A stretch of 13,751 bases of DNA from an uncultured Clostridia bacterium (GTDB lineage: Bacteria > Bacillota > Clostridia > Oscillospirales > Acutalibacteraceae): NCBI GenBank assembly GCA_945971755.1, contig CAMFPJ010000028.1:1-13751 (forward strand), read 5' to 3'. A program made the translations under genes and the position numbers. Shown piece by piece: positions 1 to 7,699 of this stretch (within the stretch, counting starts at the first letter, position 1; each line of letters starts with the position of its first letter). The notes beneath the pieces are model-generated. The model was not told the origin of the DNA. It searched no databases and worked only from the letters and a program-made list of their open reading frames with translations.

Positions 1-119
1 CTGTTTTTAGACTTTTATTGCCTTTTTGTGATTAAATGTTGATTTGGGGTATTATAAAACCTTTATTTATATATGGGGTTTTATGCGGTCTGCACTTTTT
101 TTACAACCCCAAGAATTTT
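1..119. other. Spacer downstream of mrp, no gene seen
   Basis: An AT-rich 119-bp tail past the mrp stop. It contains a 7-bp inverted repeat TGGGGTT/AACCCCA (74-80 and 105-111, 24-nt loop). On the plus strand this is followed by a T6 run at 116-121, but on the mrp strand no T tract follows it. It could be one half of a terminator between convergent genes; I see no coding potential. Confidence 0.3.
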
Positions 120-932
120 TTATTCTGCAAGAGTTTTAATAATCTGTTCAAACTGCTTTTCTTCACAAAGTTCAATAGCGCCCTTGTCAACAAGTGATGC
201 ATTAACGGGGTTAATCGGCAATTTTGCAAGAACGGGAATACCCATATCACTTGCAACATCATCAAGCTTGCTTTCTCCGAAAATGCTGTGCTTTTTGCCG
301 CAGTCCGGGCACTCGTAATAGCTCATATTCTCAACGATACCGAGAATTGGCACATTCATCATTTTTGCCATATTAACCGCTTTTTTAACAATCATGGTAA
401 CAAGGTCCTGAGGTGTTGTTACAATAATTATTCCGTCAACAGGAAGGCTTTGAAAAACCGTAAGCGGAACATCACCTGTTCCGGGAGGCATGTCAACAAA
501 CATATAGTCAACGTCGCCCCAAACAACCTCCTGCCAGAACTGATGAATAAGTCCTGAAATTACGGGGCCGCGCCAAACCACAGGCTGGTCCTCTTTTTCA
601 AGAAGAAGATTAACACTCATAACTCTTACGCCGAGTTTTGACTCTCTGGGGTAAAGTCCCGTTTCGTCACCCTCTGCATTTCCGTGAATACCAAATGCCT
701 GCGGAATTGAGGGGCCTGTAACGTCAGCGTCAAGAACTGCCGACTGGTAACCCATTGTCTGTGCCGTTACTGCAAGCATTGAGGTAACAAGGCTTTTGCC
801 TACGCCGCCTTTACCGCTTACAACACCTATAACTTTTTTAACACTGCTCATTTCATTGAGCGGAATGTGCATATCCTGCTGTTTGCTTTCACAGCTTTCT
901 GAACAGCTACCGCAATTTCCGTTGCAACCCAT
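120..932 (-). CDS. mrp: Mrp/NBP35-family iron-sulfur cluster carrier ATPase
   Basis: A 270-residue P-loop ATPase of the Mrp/ApbC (NBP35-like) family, cytosolic proteins that bind an Fe-S cluster and hand it to apo-proteins. The deviant Walker A motif GKGGVGKS lies at residues 40-47, DADVTGPS at 68-75 and the MPPGTGD signature at 148-154. A CPDC motif at 208-211 supplies the bridging cysteines that hold the cluster between two subunits. The N-terminus carries four extra cysteines (Cys3, 7, 10, 14), like the N-terminal cluster site of NBP35-type proteins rather than the MIP18-like domain of some bacterial Mrps. The ATG is preceded by AAAGGAG at 8-nt spacing; this site overlaps the mnmE stop codon, and only 13 bp separate the genes, so co-transcription with mnmE is likely. 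It is the last gene of the leftward run. Family assignment is firm; the client proteins are unknown. Confidence 0.95.
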   Translation of the reverse strand: MGCNGNCGSCSESCESKQQDMHIPLNEMSSVKKVIGVVSGKGGVGKSLVTSMLAVTAQTMGYQSAVLDADVTGPSIPQAFGIHGNAEGDETGLYPRESKLGVRVMSVNLLLEKEDQPVVWRGPVISGLIHQFWQEVVWGDVDYMFVDMPPGTGDVPLTVFQSLPVDGIIIVTTPQDLVTMIVKKAVNMAKMMNVPILGIVENMSYYECPDCGKKHSIFGESKLDDVASDMGIPVLAKLPINPVNASLVDKGAIELCEEKQFEQIIKTLAE

Positions 933-945
933 AATAATTACTCCT

Positions 946-2307
946 TTATTTTCCTACACAAAAATGTGCAAATATTTCATTAACAACTGATTCAGTTGCT
1001 TTTTCACCTGTTAATACAAGAAGGTTTTCCACTGCACTGTCAAGGCAAACCGTAACTGCGTCCATTGTAAGACCCATATCAATAGCGTTTTTTGCGTCAA
1101 TCAGTGCATCAAGTGCTTTTCTGCAGCACTCAAACTGTCGCTCGTTAATGACCGTTGCGGCGCTTGTGTCAAATTCCGCCGTTCCGAGAAGGTCGGCCAC
1201 CGCCTTTTCAAGTTCGTCTTTACCATCGCCTGTTTTGGCTGAGATAAAAATTAACTTAGAAAAATTTTCTTCCAATTCAGCGTTTAGATAATTTTCAACT
1301 AAATCGGTTTTATTAACTATGCCAATGGCTTTTCTGCCCTTGCAAAGTGCCGTTAACTTTCTGTCATCATCTGAAAATTCTCGGCTTGCGTCAAACACCG
1401 CAAGCACAAGCTGAGCATTTTCAAGACATTTTATTGCTCTGTCAACTCCTATGCTTTCAACAGTATCGTCAGTTTCGTGAACACCTGCTGTGTCAGATAA
1501 ATGAAGCACCAAACCGCCAAGAGTCACCGTATCTTCAACAATATCACGGGTCGTACCTGCAATATCGGTTACTATTGAACGTTCGGTTCCCGAAAGCAGA
1601 TTCATAAGTGTTGACTTACCCACATTCGGTCTGCCGACTATTGCCGTATCAACACCCTCCATAATAATTCTTCCCGCATCATAGTTATTTATTAACTTTT
1701 GGAGCTTTTCTATGCTCTCATTTACACTTTCGCCAAGATTTTCTGCAGATAATTCTTCAATTTCTTCATAAGGATAATCAACCCACGCCGAAAGCAGAGC
1801 CATATTGTAAAGCAGCTTATCGGAAATTCCCTTAATCTCACGGAAAAGCTCGCCTTCCAAAATACCTAAAGCAATTTTTTCAGCCTCCGCACCCTGAGCG
1901 GAAATAATACTCATAACAGATTCCGCACCGGTTAAGTCCATTTTACCGTTTAAGAAAGCGCGTTTTGTAAATTCCCCCGGCTCCGCAGGAACTGCTCCCG
2001 CAGAAAGCGCCGCACGAAGAACTCTTTTTGTAACGTAAAGTCCGCCGTGACATGAAATTTCAACAACATCCTCACCCGTATAGCTTTTCGGCGCTCTGAA
2101 AAGAAGTGCTACGGAAGTGTCAAGCACCTCATTTCCGTCGTGAGCTTTTCCGTAAAGTGCAGAATAGCCCGATATATCGGCAATTTTCTTACCGCTTACC
2201 GAACTGAAAATACTGTCTGCAATTTTGATTGCCTTTTCCCCGGAAATGCGAACAATACCTATTCCGCCTGCCGCCATTCCCGTTGAAATTGCTGCAATCG
2301 TGCTCAT
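946..2307 (-). CDS. mnmE: tRNA modification GTPase MnmE (TrmE)
   Basis: Full-length MnmE (453 residues, usual size). With MnmG it installs the cmnm5 group on U34 of tRNAs reading split codon boxes, using a methylene-tetrahydrofolate-derived carbon. The N-terminal folate-binding domain (about 1-120) has CHGG at 86-89 and the PAEPGEFTKRAFLNG block at 107-121. The G domain, inserted in the helical domain, shows G1 GRPNVGKST at 225-233 with the potassium-coordinating Asn228, the GTTRD loop at 251-255, G3 DTAG at 272-275 and G4 NKTD at 332-335. The C-terminus is FCVGK, with the essential cysteine at 450. The start is supported by GAGGTG just upstream. It lies 13 bp from tadA and 13 bp from mrp. 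The partner mnmG, often adjacent, is not in this window. Confidence 0.98.
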   Translation of the reverse strand: MSTIAAISTGMAAGGIGIVRISGEKAIKIADSIFSSVSGKKIADISGYSALYGKAHDGNEVLDTSVALLFRAPKSYTGEDVVEISCHGGLYVTKRVLRAALSAGAVPAEPGEFTKRAFLNGKMDLTGAESVMSIISAQGAEAEKIALGILEGELFREIKGISDKLLYNMALLSAWVDYPYEEIEELSAENLGESVNESIEKLQKLINNYDAGRIIMEGVDTAIVGRPNVGKSTLMNLLSGTERSIVTDIAGTTRDIVEDTVTLGGLVLHLSDTAGVHETDDTVESIGVDRAIKCLENAQLVLAVFDASREFSDDDRKLTALCKGRKAIGIVNKTDLVENYLNAELEENFSKLIFISAKTGDGKDELEKAVADLLGTAEFDTSAATVINERQFECCRKALDALIDAKNAIDMGLTMDAVTVCLDSAVENLLVLTGEKATESVVNEIFAHFCVGK

Positions 2308-2320
2308 AAACGCACCTCAT

Positions 2321-2776
2321 TTATTCCTTACTTTTTCTTAATTGTTTGAAAAAATCAGTTAAAATAACAGAGCACTCGCTTTCGAGTACACCGCCTTCAA
2401 AATTCGGCTTATGGGTAAAATCTGTGTCAAAAAGCCTCGCTTTTGAAACGACAGCGCCGTTTTTCATGTCAAATGCTCCAAAGTAAACATTTTTAATTCT
2501 TGAATTTATTATTGCGCCTGCACACATTGGGCAAGGCTCTAATGTAACGTACAAGTCACACTTCCAAAGCCGCCAGCCGCCGAGATTTTTACAAGCATTG
2601 TCTATTGCCTCAATTTCCGCGTGGTGAAGTGCATTTTTAACTGTTTCACGTCTGTTTCTTCCCTCACCGACTATTTTACCGTCACAAACAACAACGGCGC
2701 CGATTGGAACTTCGTTTTCTTCCGCACTGAGTTTTGCTAAACTCAATGCATATCGCATAAAATCTTCTTTTTCCAT
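2321..2776 (-). CDS. tadA: tRNA-specific adenosine deaminase TadA
   Basis: A zinc-dependent deaminase converting A34 to inosine in the tRNA-Arg(ACG) anticodon. Numbered from the ATG at 2776 (151 residues), HAE at 52-54 gives the zinc ligand His52 and proton-shuttling Glu54. PCPMC at 81-85 supplies zinc ligands Cys82 and Cys85, followed by AGAI and the SRIKNVYFGA stretch typical of TadA. An in-frame GTG at 2783-2785 would add three residues (start 2785) and overlap the upstream stop by 8 nt. I prefer the ATG: the protein then starts like the family (MEKEDFMRYALSLAK), and TAAAATG places it one base after the upstream stop. There is no good Shine-Dalgarno sequence for either start, which suggests termination-reinitiation coupling with the preceding membrane-protein gene. 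It shares the wobble-base theme with mnmE, 13 bp downstream. Confidence 0.95.
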   Translation of the reverse strand: MEKEDFMRYALSLAKLSAEENEVPIGAVVVCDGKIVGEGRNRRETVKNALHHAEIEAIDNACKNLGGWRLWKCDLYVTLEPCPMCAGAIINSRIKNVYFGAFDMKNGAVVSKARLFDTDFTHKPNFEGGVLESECSVILTDFFKQLRKSKE

Positions 2777-2777
2777 T

Positions 2778-3911
2778 TTACGCACCGGAGGAGCTTACGC
2801 TTGTTGCGGTAATAATAAGCATTATCACAATTGCAATAATCATTGCGGGGTTAGAGAGCACAGCTCCGTATTTTTCTCTTGTTTTAAGAGTAGTTACTCC
2901 CTTTTGAAGCTTTGTTTTATAGTTCATCTTAAAGAATATTACACCGCCGGCAATTCCGACTAAAACAAGAACACCGAGCATTACCAAAGTAACGGTATTT
3001 GCAACCTCTTCGCTGAAATTCTCTAAAACAATTAACTCAATTGCGGAAAATAAATTGTTAATAAAGTGAAGAACAATTGACGGCCAAAGGCTTCCCGTTG
3101 CGACACAAACATAGCCAAAATAAAAACCTGCTACAATTGTGTAAGGAATCTGAACCATATTTCCGTGAAGAATTGAGAAAATTATTGACGACATCATAAT
3201 AGCAAAAAAGTCGCCATATCTACGCAGGGGTTGAAGAACTACTCCGCGGATGCAAAATTCCTCAATAATTGCAGGGATAAACGCAATTGAAATAATAAGT
3301 GCAAATGCTCCGCCCACTCCGTTAACCGACAAATCTTCAAGTCCGCTTTCAAAAGTAAGTCCTACTGCCTCCTGAAAGAGCATTGAAACAAGGTTGATAA
3401 GAATTGACGAAATAAGCACAACAGGCGTCATCATCATTACAAGTGATATTGACGCTTTTTTGTTATATGTTGTTCCAAATGGCAAAATGCCGGTAAGTTT
3501 TTTTGATTTAAGAATTAAGTGCGAAATTAAGAACGGACCGCCTAAAATCAGTATCGAACCAATTCCCTCATAAGCGTATGTTCCCGTTGAGTCATCAAGT
3601 AAAAGCTTTGCCGCAGGGAAAAATTTTGAAATTCCCATAACCGCAAAAACAAGAACTATTGAAAGAACAACATAAAGTATAATTGAAAGTCCGAAACAAA
3701 AGCCCATTGAGGAAAGAATTTTTTTGTTCTTTCTTTTTTCTTCTTTCTTGGGGTCAAAGACAGGCGGCGCCGGATAAACAGGAATATAAGCCGGCTGTCC
3801 GGGATATTGCTGTTGCGGACTGTTTTGCCCAACAGGGTAAACGGGCATGCCGTTTGGCTGCCCGATATTTCCATTCTGTGTAAAGTTTTGTCCGTTTGGA
3901 TAATTATTCAT
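2778..3911 (-). CDS. CPBP-family intramembrane glutamic endopeptidase (CaaX protease/Abi type)
   Basis: A 377-residue polytopic membrane protein. Residues 1-54 are a low-complexity Asn/Gln/Pro/Tyr-rich cytoplasmic tail, followed by a Lys/Glu-rich patch (55-64) and a first membrane segment at about 70-95. Several hydrophobic helices follow to the C-terminus. The CPBP active-site motifs are present: EEFCIR at 217-222 (Glu217, Glu218, Arg222), FSILH at 245-249 (His249), and HFINN at 282-286 (His282, Asn286). The family is related to eukaryotic Rce1 CaaX proteases; bacterial members have varied roles, including bacteriocin self-immunity and processing of membrane substrates. The substrate here is unknown. 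The start is supported by AAGGGG before the ATG. It lies 13 bp after the LCP gene and is translationally coupled to tadA. Nothing beside it looks like a bacteriocin. Family call firm, function open. Confidence 0.9.
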   Translation of the reverse strand: MNNYPNGQNFTQNGNIGQPNGMPVYPVGQNSPQQQYPGQPAYIPVYPAPPVFDPKKEEKRKNKKILSSMGFCFGLSIILYVVLSIVLVFAVMGISKFFPAAKLLLDDSTGTYAYEGIGSILILGGPFLISHLILKSKKLTGILPFGTTYNKKASISLVMMMTPVVLISSILINLVSMLFQEAVGLTFESGLEDLSVNGVGGAFALIISIAFIPAIIEEFCIRGVVLQPLRRYGDFFAIMMSSIIFSILHGNMVQIPYTIVAGFYFGYVCVATGSLWPSIVLHFINNLFSAIELIVLENFSEEVANTVTLVMLGVLVLVGIAGGVIFFKMNYKTKLQKGVTTLKTREKYGAVLSNPAMIIAIVIMLIITATSVSSSGA

Positions 3912-3924
3912 CTAAAAGCCCCTT

Positions 3925-5133
3925 TTAGTTGCCTTTATCTTCCGTAACGTAACCGCCCATAACTGTAATTGCTGTTGTGCGGTTTTCAGGAAGTTTGATA
4001 TTTGTTTGACCGTAAAGCTCTGTTTGGAGTTTCTGTGCAGCAAGCGGGTAGTCAACAACCCAAATCCATGCCGAACCTGAATATCCGTATCTTGTGTCTG
4101 CTGTGGGCATTGTTCTTTGTGTGATTGTAAAGTTTGCCCAATTGTTAGCCAAAGCAGACGTTGCATAACTCAAAATATCTTTCTTACCGAAAGATGTACG
4201 GACATTGGCAAGAATTGTATCAAGCACATCGTTAATCTGAGAAATTGATGCGGTTTTGCAGGAACTGATAAGCGAATTAACAACCTTACGCTGATTGGCC
4301 GTTCTTGAAATGTCACCGTCAGCATAAAGCTTTCTTACTCTGCAGAAATTAAGTGCCTGTTCACCGTCAAGAAGAACGTTTTCACCGTAAGGAATATTAA
4401 GAGATTTACCAACACCGGCAGGAACATCAACCGTAACTCCGCCCACAATGTCAATACACTGAACAAAAGAGTCAAAGTCAACCATTACATAACCGTCAAT
4501 TTCAATTTTGTAGTCATTTTCAATTGTGTCAACAAGGTAAGCAGGACCGCCGTTTGCACAAGCCGCATTAAGCTTTGCAAATCTGTCAAAGCCTGTCAAG
4601 TAAGTGTAACTGTCACGCATAAATGAAACAAGTTTGACTGTTTTATCCTTAGTGTTAATTGAAACAAGCATCATAACGTCTGTATTGCCGTTTTCCATAA
4701 CATCAGCACGGCCTGATTCTTTTGCGGAAGCATCACTGCCGATAAGCAATACATTGATAACATTTTTATTACTCATTTTCGGTGCTTCGGAGTTGAGTGC
4801 CCAGTTTTTAAGTATTTCCTGATAACTTGAACCGGTAACATCATCAATTTCACCGAAATCTACTTTTTCGTCATCAACAAACGACTGATCGGTATTAAGA
4901 GTATAGTCAAGACCCGGGTCGTAATCAATAAGACTTAATTTATGGTCAATAAATATAATTACAGGGATAAGCAACAAAACAAACAAAAGTAAAATCAATA
5001 AGAGTATTTTTTTTCGCTTTTTCTTTTTTTTCGGATTTGACGCAGTCTCTTCAGTTTCCGCATTTTCTTCAATTTCTGCTTCTAATTCTGTTTCTGCTTC
5101 CTGAAAATTTTCCATATTCTTCTCGTCTTTCAT
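3925..5133 (-). CDS. LytR-CpsA-Psr (LCP) family cell-envelope glycopolymer transferase
   Basis: A 402-residue single-pass membrane protein. Residues 1-32 form a Glu-rich cytoplasmic tail, then a Lys/Arg run (35-42), one membrane helix (about 43-62), and an extracytoplasmic LCP domain from about 125 to 290. Landmarks are VLLIGSDAS at 128-136, GRADVM at 141-146, VSFMRDSY at 169-176, DIVGGVTVDVP at 228-238 and the closing RVRKLYADGDISRTANQRK at 265-283, whose Arg/Asp residues bind the polyprenyl pyrophosphate head group. LCP enzymes attach teichoic-acid-type or capsular polymers to peptidoglycan. A near-repeat ADVM/TDVM (143-146, 151-154) looks like an eight-residue insertion beside the catalytic pocket. 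The ATG follows AAAGGA at good spacing. It lies 35 bp after gyrA, with no terminator seen between them. The polymer it transfers cannot be told from this window. Confidence 0.93.
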   Translation of the reverse strand: MKDEKNMENFQEAETELEAEIEENAETEETASNPKKKKKRKKILLLILLLFVLLLIPVIIFIDHKLSLIDYDPGLDYTLNTDQSFVDDEKVDFGEIDDVTGSSYQEILKNWALNSEAPKMSNKNVINVLLIGSDASAKESGRADVMENGNTDVMMLVSINTKDKTVKLVSFMRDSYTYLTGFDRFAKLNAACANGGPAYLVDTIENDYKIEIDGYVMVDFDSFVQCIDIVGGVTVDVPAGVGKSLNIPYGENVLLDGEQALNFCRVRKLYADGDISRTANQRKVVNSLISSCKTASISQINDVLDTILANVRTSFGKKDILSYATSALANNWANFTITQRTMPTADTRYGYSGSAWIWVVDYPLAAQKLQTELYGQTNIKLPENRTTAITVMGGYVTEDKGN

Positions 5134-5168
5134 GATATTATTCCTTTCGTTTAATCATGCTAAGATTT

Positions 5169-7682
5169 TTATTGTTCCACAACATCCTCAGAGAGTTCCT
5201 CTTCTTTTTCATGTTCTGCAATTGAAAGTGTAACAACCTTTTCATTTTCCTTAACTTTCATAAGGATAACACCCTTTGCAGGTCTGTTACACTCGCGAAC
5301 CTGTGAAGCCAAAAGCCTAATTATAATTCCGTCAGATGAAATCATAATGATATCCTTGTCATCATCAATCATATCAACTGCGCAAACCTTGCCATTCTGC
5401 TCTGTATGGTAGTTAGTAAGACCCTTGCCGCCACGGTTTTGAATACGGTAATTTGAAACATCGCTTCTTCTGCCGTATCCTTTTTCGCTGACAGTTAACA
5501 CTTTACCGCTGTCTGAGAATACTATCATACCGACAACTTCGTCGCCCTCAGAGAGTGTAATTGCCTTAACACCACGAGCAGTTCTACCAATGCAGCGAGC
5601 GTCGTCTTCCTTAAAGCAAATACTCATTCCGTCACGAGTTGCAACCATAAGATTCTGCTCGCCGTCAGTAAGACGTACCCAGCGAAGCTCGTCACCTTCA
5701 TCAAGGTTAATTGCAATAATACCTGATTTTCTGATATTTTTATAATCATCAAGCTTTGTTCTTTTAATTACGCCGCCCTTTGTTGCCATACAAAGATAAT
5801 ATTTATCTTCTCCGAAATCGGGAACTTTAAGCATAGCAGTAACTTTTTCTTCGGTGGTGATGGGTAAAATATTTACAATATTCATACCCTTACTGTTACG
5901 GCTTCCTTCCGGAATTTCGTAACCTTTAAGACGGTACATTTTACCTGCATCTGTAAAGAACAAAATGTAATCGTGTGAAGAAGCAATAAACATTGTATCC
6001 GCAATATCCTCTTCACGCCTTGACATTCCCTTAACGCCTTTACCGCCGCGGTTCTGAACCGAATAAGTGTCAACAGGCTGACGTTTAATGTAACCCATTT
6101 GCGTAAGAGTATAAACGCAATCTTCTTCAGGAATAAGGTCTTCAATGTCAACCTCACCCGCAACACTGGAAATCTCGGTTTTTCTTTCATCACCGAATTT
6201 ATCACGAATTGCAAAAAGCTCTGTTTTAACAATTTCCTTAACTTTTGTGTCAGAAGAGAGAATATCAAGGTATTCTGCGATTTTTGCCTTTAATTCATCA
6301 CGCTCGGCAATAATCTTATTGATTTCAAGACCTGCTAACTGACCTAACTGGAAATTGACAATGGCAGTTGCCTGTGGGTCGTCAAAATCAAATTTATCCA
6401 TAATTGCCTGCTTGGCTTCGGACTTTCCGCCCTTGCAGGCACGAATTGTTGCAATAATTTCGTCAACAATATCAATAGCACGGGCAAGACCTTCAAGGAT
6501 ATGTTCCCTTGCCTGAGCTTTTTTAAGGTCAAACTGCGTTCTTCTTGTGATAATTTCACATTGGAACTTAATATACTGCTCAATAATTTCTTTAAGTGTG
6601 AGAATTTTAGGCTCACCGTTAACAAGTGCCAACTGAATAATTCCGAAAGAAATCTGAAGCTGTGTCATTTGGTAAAGCTGGTTAAGAATTACCTGGGGGT
6701 TAGCGTCACGCTTTAAGTCAATAACAATTCTGATACCGCCGCCTCGCTGTGACGAGTAATCGTTAATATCGGACATACCTTCAATTTTTTTGTCTTTATG
6801 AAGGTCCGCCATTGACTCAATAAGTCTTGCTTTATTTACCTGATACGGAAGCTCTGTGATTATGATTTGAAATCTTCCGTTTTTCTCATTTTCAACAATT
6901 TCGGCTCTGCCCCTGAGAGTAATTTTACCTCTGCCTGTGGCATAAGCCGCACGGATGCCTGCTTTACCCATAATAATACCTTCAGTTGGGAAATCAGGAC
7001 CTTTGATGTGCTCCATAATGTCGTCAAGTGAAGCGTCGGGATTGTCAATCACACAGCAAATTCCGTCAATAACCTCACTCATATTATGAGGCGGAATATT
7101 TGTTGCCATACCGACGGCAATACCCGTTGAACCGTTAACAAGCAAATTCGGGTACCTTGACGGAAGAACGGTGGGCTCTTTAAGACGGTCATCATAGTTA
7201 GTTGTAAAATCAACTGTGTCTTTGTCAATATTGGTAAGCATTTCAAGAGCGATTTTACTCATTCTTGACTCTGTGTAACGGTATGCAGCAGCAGGGTCAC
7301 CGTCAATAGAACCAAAGTTACCGTGACCGTCAACAAGAACATATCTCATTGAGAAATTCTGTGCCAAACGTACCATTGCATCATAAACAGATGCGTCACC
7401 GTGCGGATGGTAACGACCGAGAACCGAACCTACTGTGTCAGCACATTTACGGTATGCTTTGTCAGGGTAAAGTCCGTTTTCGTACATTGTGTAAAGAATT
7501 CTTCTGTGAACGGGCTTTAAGCCGTCACGAACGTCCGGAAGCGCACGCGATGTAATAACAGACATTGAATAATCAAGAAATGAATTTCTCATTTCCTTAT
7601 TGATTTCAACATTTACAATGTTCTGTGCTTCAAGCGGAACGTAATCACCGAGATTGTGATTTACATTTTTATTTACTGCCAT
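5169..7682 (-). CDS. gyrA: DNA gyrase subunit A
   Basis: The 837-residue breakage-reunion subunit of DNA gyrase. Catalytic Tyr136 sits in AAAYRYTESR, matching E. coli Tyr122. The quinolone-determining region reads GRYHPHGDASVYD (89-101): Ala97 aligns with E. coli Ser83 and Asp101 with Asp87. The coiled coil lies at about 365-490, and the C-terminal DNA-wrapping beta-pinwheel begins near 515. The pinwheel carries two identical GyrA-box heptads, QNRGGKG at 543-549 and 748-754. The first is the box that distinguishes gyrase from topoisomerase IV, so together with the gyrB neighbour this is gyrA and not parC. The tail is acidic (EEELSEDVVE). The start is supported by a GAGG site, 17 bp after gyrB. 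It forms the A2B2 complex with the GyrB encoded just upstream. Confidence 0.99.
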   Translation of the reverse strand: MAVNKNVNHNLGDYVPLEAQNIVNVEINKEMRNSFLDYSMSVITSRALPDVRDGLKPVHRRILYTMYENGLYPDKAYRKCADTVGSVLGRYHPHGDASVYDAMVRLAQNFSMRYVLVDGHGNFGSIDGDPAAAYRYTESRMSKIALEMLTNIDKDTVDFTTNYDDRLKEPTVLPSRYPNLLVNGSTGIAVGMATNIPPHNMSEVIDGICCVIDNPDASLDDIMEHIKGPDFPTEGIIMGKAGIRAAYATGRGKITLRGRAEIVENEKNGRFQIIITELPYQVNKARLIESMADLHKDKKIEGMSDINDYSSQRGGGIRIVIDLKRDANPQVILNQLYQMTQLQISFGIIQLALVNGEPKILTLKEIIEQYIKFQCEIITRRTQFDLKKAQAREHILEGLARAIDIVDEIIATIRACKGGKSEAKQAIMDKFDFDDPQATAIVNFQLGQLAGLEINKIIAERDELKAKIAEYLDILSSDTKVKEIVKTELFAIRDKFGDERKTEISSVAGEVDIEDLIPEEDCVYTLTQMGYIKRQPVDTYSVQNRGGKGVKGMSRREEDIADTMFIASSHDYILFFTDAGKMYRLKGYEIPEGSRNSKGMNIVNILPITTEEKVTAMLKVPDFGEDKYYLCMATKGGVIKRTKLDDYKNIRKSGIIAINLDEGDELRWVRLTDGEQNLMVATRDGMSICFKEDDARCIGRTARGVKAITLSEGDEVVGMIVFSDSGKVLTVSEKGYGRRSDVSNYRIQNRGGKGLTNYHTEQNGKVCAVDMIDDDKDIIMISSDGIIIRLLASQVRECNRPAKGVILMKVKENEKVVTLSIAEHEKEEELSEDVVEQ

Positions 7683-7699
7683 TTTAATTCCTCTTTATC

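Noticed and set aside
74..121. Inverted repeat TGGGGTT/AACCCCA with a plus-strand T run, as a terminator for the mrp operon
   Set aside because: The T tract is on the wrong side for the leftward transcript, the loop is 24 nt, and no plus-strand gene is visible to need it.
2783..2785. GTG start for TadA, three residues longer
   Set aside because: It lacks a ribosome binding site and gives no better match; the ATG at 2774-2776 follows the upstream stop by one base and fits the family N-terminus.
6889..6897. TTTTCAACA in gyrA as an outlying DnaA box
   Set aside because: A single copy inside a coding sequence, explained by codon content; kept only as a background count for the origin cluster.
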